Assembly (NCBI RefSeq): GCF_023017165.1
Contig: NZ_JALKBW010000002.1
Span: 124,001-188,000, forward strand
Source of the DNA: Gordonia alkaliphila
Lineage (GTDB): Bacteria; Actinomycetota; Actinomycetes; Mycobacteriales; Mycobacteriaceae
DNA length: 64,000 bases
Direction of reading: 5' to 3'
Shown: in pieces, positions 60,244 to 64,000 of the stretch
Layout: each line of letters begins with the position of its first letter
Numbering within the stretch: the stretch's first letter is position 1
Notes under the pieces: generated by a model
What the model was told of the DNA's origin: nothing
The model's input: only the letters and a program-made list of their open reading frames with translations
The model's database searches: none
Made by a program: the position numbers and the translations under genes

Positions 60244-60528
60244 ATGGCAATCAGCTACGACAACGGGCCGCTCGGCAGGCGCGTCGTTGGTCCGATCAGA
60301 CGAACGCTGGACGGCGGACTGACCCGCACGGACGAGTGGGTATCCGCGGACGGCTCGGACCGGGAGCCATCGGTACTCCACGTCGCTGCAGTCGATGACG
60401 TCAGCAATGAGAATCGGACACTCTCGCCAAATGAGTGCGGATGGTGCTGGTTGGGTGCTCCGCACAGTCAGGACGCACACGACCGAAAGGTGGCGGCCCG
60501 CTCCGCCGGAAAAGAATCGGGAAACTGA
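60244..60528 (+). CDS. Small hypothetical protein with CxxC
   Basis: The product has 94 residues after GAGGTGGAATGT. It contains RRTLDGGLTRTDEWVSADGS and ECGWCWLGAPHSQDAHDRKV, a Cys/His-rich end possibly binding metal. The next gene overlaps (TGATG). Confidence 0.6.
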   Translation: MAISYDNGPLGRRVVGPIRRTLDGGLTRTDEWVSADGSDREPSVLHVAAVDDVSNENRTLSPNECGWCWLGAPHSQDAHDRKVAARSAGKESGN

Positions 60529-60773
60529 TGAGCGACATCGGCCCCATCTGGATTCTGAAAGACAACTACTCTGACGCCCCTTCCGACATCCAGCTCTATG
60601 CAACGCAAGCGGCTGCATACCGTGCGCTCGCAGAACGAGCCCGCGATGGCGGACTCCCCGACGAACTGTGGGATCCCAAGATGAGCGACGAGGCGATCGC
60701 CGAAGAGTTCCTCAAATACTGGGATAACGAATGTGAGTTGGAGTCACGAGAAGTCATCACAGATCGCGCATAA
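60528..60773 (+). CDS. Small hypothetical protein
   Basis: The product has 81 residues, beginning at the TGATG overlap: MSDIGPIWILKDNYSDAPSD, then AAYRALAERARDGGLPDELW. It is acidic. Unrecognised. Confidence 0.6.
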   Translation: MSDIGPIWILKDNYSDAPSDIQLYATQAAAYRALAERARDGGLPDELWDPKMSDEAIAEEFLKYWDNECELESREVITDRA

Positions 60774-60840
60774 ACAGCCGCCGTCATCCTTGCTGTTCTA
60801 TGCTTTGCAGAAAAGTGCGAGAAACAAAGGGTAACTCATC

Positions 60841-61089
60841 ATGAAGATCACGATCCTGTTCACCGACGTGTACGACGGAAAAGAATTCACGCGCACCGAA
60901 ACACATGACATGACGATCGCGCCGGACGTCAACGACCCGAATCATGAAGACGTTGAGGACTGGGCCGAAGATAACGTCTTTCCGCATACCGGACTCGGGA
61001 GAAGCGGTGAGGCAGGCTACTTCGCCAAGATTCTCTCCTGCGAAGAGCGCCCCTACCTCGTAGGACACGAATTCACGTGGGGCGTCTGA
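60841..61089 (+). CDS. Small acidic hypothetical protein
   Basis: The product has 82 residues: MKITILFTDVYDGKEFTRTE, DDxED-rich middle (DVNDPNHEDVEDWAEDNVFP). It has a CTATGCT box (60796-60802) about 40 bases upstream. GC is lower than average here. Unrecognised. Confidence 0.58.
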   Translation: MKITILFTDVYDGKEFTRTETHDMTIAPDVNDPNHEDVEDWAEDNVFPHTGLGRSGEAGYFAKILSCEERPYLVGHEFTWGV

Positions 61090-61136
61090 CGGCAATATAG
61101 GCCCGCCCAAGAAAAGTAGCAGAAAAGGAATCCAAA

Positions 61137-61367
61137 ATGGCACCGACTCAGCCCGGCACCCTCAAAGAGCTGGCAGATCAGATTGACCCGAAGGCCGCCC
61201 AGATGTTCGCCGCGCAGGTGCTCACGATTCTCGGCAGTGCTGAGAGTTGGGGAGGCGACGAGATGAGCCGCATCAACGATGCATTGATCGCATCCGATAT
61301 CGGGCGCGGTCGCCCGCACTGGTACGAACAGAACGACGCAGAGCTCAACTACTGGCAGAGCCTCTAA
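61137..61367 (+). CDS. Small hypothetical protein
   Basis: The product has 76 residues after GAAAAGGAATCCAAA: GTLKELADQIDPKAAQMFAA and RPHWYEQNDAELNYWQSL. Unrecognised. Confidence 0.58.
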   Translation: MAPTQPGTLKELADQIDPKAAQMFAAQVLTILGSAESWGGDEMSRINDALIASDIGRGRPHWYEQNDAELNYWQSL

Positions 61368-61391
61368 CGCCTGCCAAGAGAAAGGCGAGTA

Positions 61392-61565
61392 ATGGCCATT
61401 TACGAAGACACTCCGGCGCAGAAACTGGCAGACCGCTATGGCGGTCAGTGGCGTGAACATCGGGACTGGCCGGTCGAATCCTGGCAGTACGAAGTCGCCA
61501 ACGGTGACACGCGCCAGGGCTACTGGGAATGGGTGTTGAAGAACATCGAAGAAGCCCGGGAGTAG
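61392..61565 (+). CDS. Small Trp-rich hypothetical protein
   Basis: The product has 57 residues after GAGAAAGGCGAGTA: MAIYEDTPAQKLADRYGGQW, then REHRDWPVESWQYEVANGDT and a helix ending NIEEARE. Five Trp. It lies 24 bases after the preceding gene. Confidence 0.6.
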   Translation: MAIYEDTPAQKLADRYGGQWREHRDWPVESWQYEVANGDTRQGYWEWVLKNIEEARE

Positions 61566-61689
61566 GCGATAGAGGTCTTATCCAACATCATCCGAACCGA
61601 TTCGGAAGATGGAGCGGCGCCCGGACGATGTCTGCGCGCTATGGGACGATCAGGTCCACACCGACAACATAGATGGAGAGTGAGGGCAT

Positions 61690-62046
61690 ATGAGCCTCGA
61701 TGACCACCACGGACTGGTGCAGATTCTCGACGCCATCGTCGACGCCGAAAGCGTCGGCGGTGAGCGCATGCAGTGGGTGACGCCCGACGACTACGGCAAC
61801 GACAACCGGGGATACGCAGCCCGGATTCCGGGATTCGACGTGTTCCCCGGGCCCGACTCCGAGCCGAAGTACACCCACGTCGTCGAGCTGCAGCACGTGA
61901 TCGGCGGAAGCCAGATCGTGTGGCTGAGTTCCGGCGGCACACGAGGGAAGGCGCCGGCGCCGAACGGAGACCCGTTCGGGCCGATCGACAGCCGGCCCGA
62001 CGAAGTCAAAGAGCTCTGGAACGAGATCGAACACCGCCTGAGCTGA
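61690..62046 (+). CDS. Hypothetical protein
   Basis: The product has 118 residues after GAGAGTGAGGGCAT: GLVQILDAIVDAESVGGERM, VFPGPDSEPKYTHVVELQHV and a C-terminal helix. Unrecognised. Confidence 0.6.
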   Translation: MSLDDHHGLVQILDAIVDAESVGGERMQWVTPDDYGNDNRGYAARIPGFDVFPGPDSEPKYTHVVELQHVIGGSQIVWLSSGGTRGKAPAPNGDPFGPIDSRPDEVKELWNEIEHRLS

Positions 62047-62161
62047 TCGCTGGCCGACGACCAAAACTGAAACGGAAGCGCTATCGCCTGCCCGCGCCGG
62101 CAGCAAACGGGAATATCGCGCAGTGCCCCCTGGGGCGCAGGAAGTGAAGGAAGAGGACAAA

Positions 62162-62428
62162 ATGATAGCGACAGCATGGGGTGAGGATCCCGACAACGTC
62201 GAAGCACGGATTGTGACCGACATGTACGGGAGCGTGACCGTTGGCGTCCACGAATTCCTGCGCGACCGGGCGGTCACTCCTGCGGAGTGGCAGGCATTGA
62301 GCAGCCACTTCGGATGGCGAGGGCACGGAAAGATCTGCGAGTGGGTGAGCCGACATTCCACCGACGCCGGCCGCTACGACGCCTACAACTCCGAACGGGC
62401 ACTCGATCGGCTGCAGCGCAACGGATAG
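62162..62428 (+). CDS. Small chimeric protein sharing the C-module of 23664-24002
   Basis: The ATG at 62162 follows GGAAGAGGACAAA. The product has 88 residues. The last 48 (from AEWQALSSHFGWRGHGKICE) nearly equal the C-module at 23857-24002, while the first 40 (MIATAWGEDPDNVEARIVTD) are unrelated to the N-module there. The switch occurs at AEW. Confidence 0.68.
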   Translation: MIATAWGEDPDNVEARIVTDMYGSVTVGVHEFLRDRAVTPAEWQALSSHFGWRGHGKICEWVSRHSTDAGRYDAYNSERALDRLQRNG

Positions 62429-62929
62429 TGCGACCCCGCCCCGCAACGACTCGCCGGCCGCCAGAGGCCCCGGTGACGCTATAAGAAACAATCCCCCCGC
62501 ACCTGCCCTGCACACGGGGCTGCCAGTAGGAGCACTAAACGATGAGTGAACAACCCCAGCTGTACTCCGCCGATATCGTCGTCGCCGCAACCGCGTACGT
62601 CAAGGCGCGCAGCGAAAGCGAAGCCCGGCAAATTCTTGTCGATGCCACGAAGGACTACACCGTCATCAACGCAGAAGGCGCCGATTGCGAGGAGATGCCG
62701 ATCACCGGCATCCAATTCGACGACCCCGATCTGCCCGTCGTGTCCCTGTCTCCGATCATGACGGTCCAAGAGACGACGCTGAAAACGCCGGTCGAACTCT
62801 GCGACTAGCTAGTGTGCGCCGACCAGCCAACGAATAGCAGGTAGCGGGCCGTGCCGGCCCTTCCCGATAACCCGTAGGAGGAACGTGATGGCGAAGACTC
62901 AGAGCAGCGCGATGTGGCTGGTCTACGTG
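62281..62929 (+). repeat. Repeat module, copy C
   Basis: Matches 23857-24508, from GCGGAGTGGCAG through the start of the MWLVYVD gene. The left junction is at the same GCGGAG codons as copy B's right junction. Confidence 0.75.
62542..62808 (+). CDS. Small hypothetical protein, copy of 24124-24390
   Basis: The product has 88 residues, differing from 24124-24390 at about five positions. The upstream GTAGGAGCACTAAACG and downstream spacer are also conserved, so a segment of about 650 bp was duplicated. Confidence 0.7.
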   Translation: MSEQPQLYSADIVVAATAYVKARSESEARQILVDATKDYTVINAEGADCEEMPITGIQFDDPDLPVVSLSPIMTVQETTLKTPVELCD

Positions 62930-63061
62930 GACGAGGGAGGGGGCCACCACTATCAGCCGTGGGGAGATCTGACCGAAGCCGGCACACTGATCGACCCCGA
63001 GAACGGCGACGACATGGACCTCATCGGCTGGACCACCGAGCTGCCCGAGGCGCAGGAATGA
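62888..63061 (+). CDS. MWLVYVD-family small protein
   Basis: The product has 57 residues after GTAGGAGGAACGTG: MAKTQSSAMWLVYVDEGGGH, then HYQPWGDLTEAGTLIDPENG. It is the intact counterpart of the gene broken by the transposon at 24509. It overlaps the next start (ATGA). Confidence 0.68.
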   Translation: MAKTQSSAMWLVYVDEGGGHHYQPWGDLTEAGTLIDPENGDDMDLIGWTTELPEAQE

Positions 63062-63324
63062 CGCAACGCATGTGCGGGAACGAAGAGACCCGAGATCACC
63101 CACTGATCGGGACGACACACACCGTCCGCAACGCCCCCGAAGCGGGACGCCAGCTCACCAACGACGACCATGGCGTGACACCCGGACTGTCCGTCGAGAT
63201 CGTCGGAGTATTCCAGAACTGGAACCAGGTTGCCGGGCTGGACATGCTGTACGTGTGGGTGCCGGCGAACAAAGTGCACGTACACCTCCAGCCAGCAGAG
63301 CTGGGACTCCCACCGCTGAGCTAG
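63058..63324 (+). CDS. Small hypothetical protein
   Basis: It starts in the ATGA overlap. The product has 88 residues: GTTHTVRNAPEAGRQLTNDD and LYVWVPANKVHVHLQPAELG. Unrecognised. Confidence 0.6.
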   Translation: MTQRMCGNEETRDHPLIGTTHTVRNAPEAGRQLTNDDHGVTPGLSVEIVGVFQNWNQVAGLDMLYVWVPANKVHVHLQPAELGLPPLS

Positions 63325-63381
63325 TCGCCGCGCGAGCAGAGTCGCCGGTGCGACGGCACACACCAACATCAGGAGGAGTAC

Positions 63382-63555
63382 ATGGACGAGATTCAGACAG
63401 GTGACATGTGGCTTGTCTACGTGGACTCAGAAGGAGGCCACCACTACCAGCCCTGGACGGAGGTCGTCCAGTCAGGCAGCCTGGTCGATCCGACGACTGA
63501 CCAGGACATGGAGATCGTGGGCTGGGCAATCGGGGCAACCGAGGATCCGCGCTGA
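63382..63555 (+). CDS. MWLVYVD-family small protein, paralogue
   Basis: The product has 57 residues after CAGGAGGAGTAC: MDEIQTGDMWLVYVDSEGGH, then HYQPWTEVVQSGSLVDPTTD and EIVGWAIGATEDPR. It is about half identical to 62888-63061, a diverged duplicate. Confidence 0.68.
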   Translation: MDEIQTGDMWLVYVDSEGGHHYQPWTEVVQSGSLVDPTTDQDMEIVGWAIGATEDPR

Positions 63556-63659
63556 TCTTCACGCAGTCGCTGGCTGCGGAGAACAAAGACACGGACGCTC
63601 AATCGTGGCCGTCTGTACTCGGCGGAGTCACCGCCTATCGCGAGGATGGAGTCCCCATA

Positions 63660-64000
63660 ATGCTCGACCAGAGCAAGATTGACATGACGAATGCCGAAGA
63701 GATCGTGCATGCGGTCGCTGAGGAGCTGTACGAGCAGGGCCTTATCTCCAGCGTAGAAACACTGCTGGCCCCATCAGCCAGGGCAGACTACTGCAAGGCC
63801 ACGTATCTCGTTGCCGGCGATGCGATGGCGATCGTGGCTGAGGTCTACAGCGCTCCCGATCCGTCCACCAATGTGCCCGGCCCTGGATGGTCAGTGTCCG
63901 CCCACTTCGAATCCAGCCGGGCACCGCTGGAAGGTGCCGACTCCTGGGCGCAGGACGACCTGGCGGAGTTCGTGGAACAGGTCCGCGTCGCACTCGCATA
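63660..64000 (+). CDS. Hypothetical protein, 3' end outside the window
   Basis: From the ATG at 63660 the frame stays open to the window end (113 codons). It is mostly acidic: TNAEEIVHAVAEELYEQGLI, AMAIVAEVYSAPDPSTNVPG. The same frame is open and coherent upstream to a CTG at 63552, so translation may start earlier at a rare start codon. Confidence 0.55.
   Translation, partial: MLDQSKIDMTNAEEIVHAVAEELYEQGLISSVETLLAPSARADYCKATYLVAGDAMAIVAEVYSAPDPSTNVPGPGWSVSAHFESSRAPLEGADSWAQDDLAEFVEQVRVALA

Noticed and set aside
1..64000. CRISPR arrays, tRNA or rRNA genes
   Set aside because: No regularly spaced 25-40 base repeats and no cloverleaf or rRNA-like tracts were noticed; short repeats at 18870 are tandem without spacers.

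Overview
This window is a high-GC stretch of an actinobacterial genome of the mycolic-acid group (Mycobacteriales such as Gordonia, Mycobacterium, Rhodococcus or Nocardia). The evidence is a PPE protein beside two WXG100-sized ESX-type small proteins, a cutinase-family secreted esterase, a DUF3558-like lipoprotein, and many leaderless or GTG-started genes. No ribosomal, tRNA or core metabolic genes are seen. Five IS or transposon structures, two restriction-modification type loci and dozens of tiny orphan genes point to an accessory replicon (plasmid or large integrated element). Genus and plasmid status are inferences.

Layout. 1-3370: a coupled trio with DNA-binding-like segments. 3512-6902: PPE, two Esx-like proteins and the C-terminal half of a cytosine-C5 methyltransferase without its catalytic half. 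6974-12442: secreted or cell-wall genes (SGNH hydrolase fused to an amidase, a membrane protein, an NlpC/P60 peptidase, a beta-helix protein). 12479-17085: a lipoprotein, small orphans and a broken helicase. 17135-18474: IS256-family element. 18880-24500: repeat-driven promoter, zinc-finger protein, PQ-loop-like membrane protein and small orphans. 24509-29347: a 4.8 kb ISL3-type transposon carrying an ABC-F and an MFS gene, with 8-bp target duplication, inserted into a small orphan gene. 29435-35161: partly duplicated orphan genes, a membrane protein and a membrane-anchored Mrr-like nuclease. 35261-40228: a three-gene operon of a methyltransferase N-half, a GIY-YIG/helicase protein and an NPPY methyltransferase. 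40964-51416: two inverted ISL3 copies bracketing an IS30 element, a 745-bp non-coding tract with a large hairpin, a complete type III R-M pair and a lipoprotein. 51417-64000: about 35 mostly acidic small genes, a cutinase and a cysteine-dense peptide.

How it works together. The island combines DNA-protection loci, a probable antibiotic-resistance transposon, envelope and secreted functions, and many orphan proteins. The strongest unexplained pattern is a shared promoter-like element: CTGTCSGGGSC, six bases, then a TANNNT or CANNNT box. It recurs at least 12 times (plus 3 variants) on both strands just upstream of orphan genes, often 6-9 bases before a leaderless start. This suggests the orphan genes form one co-regulated set.
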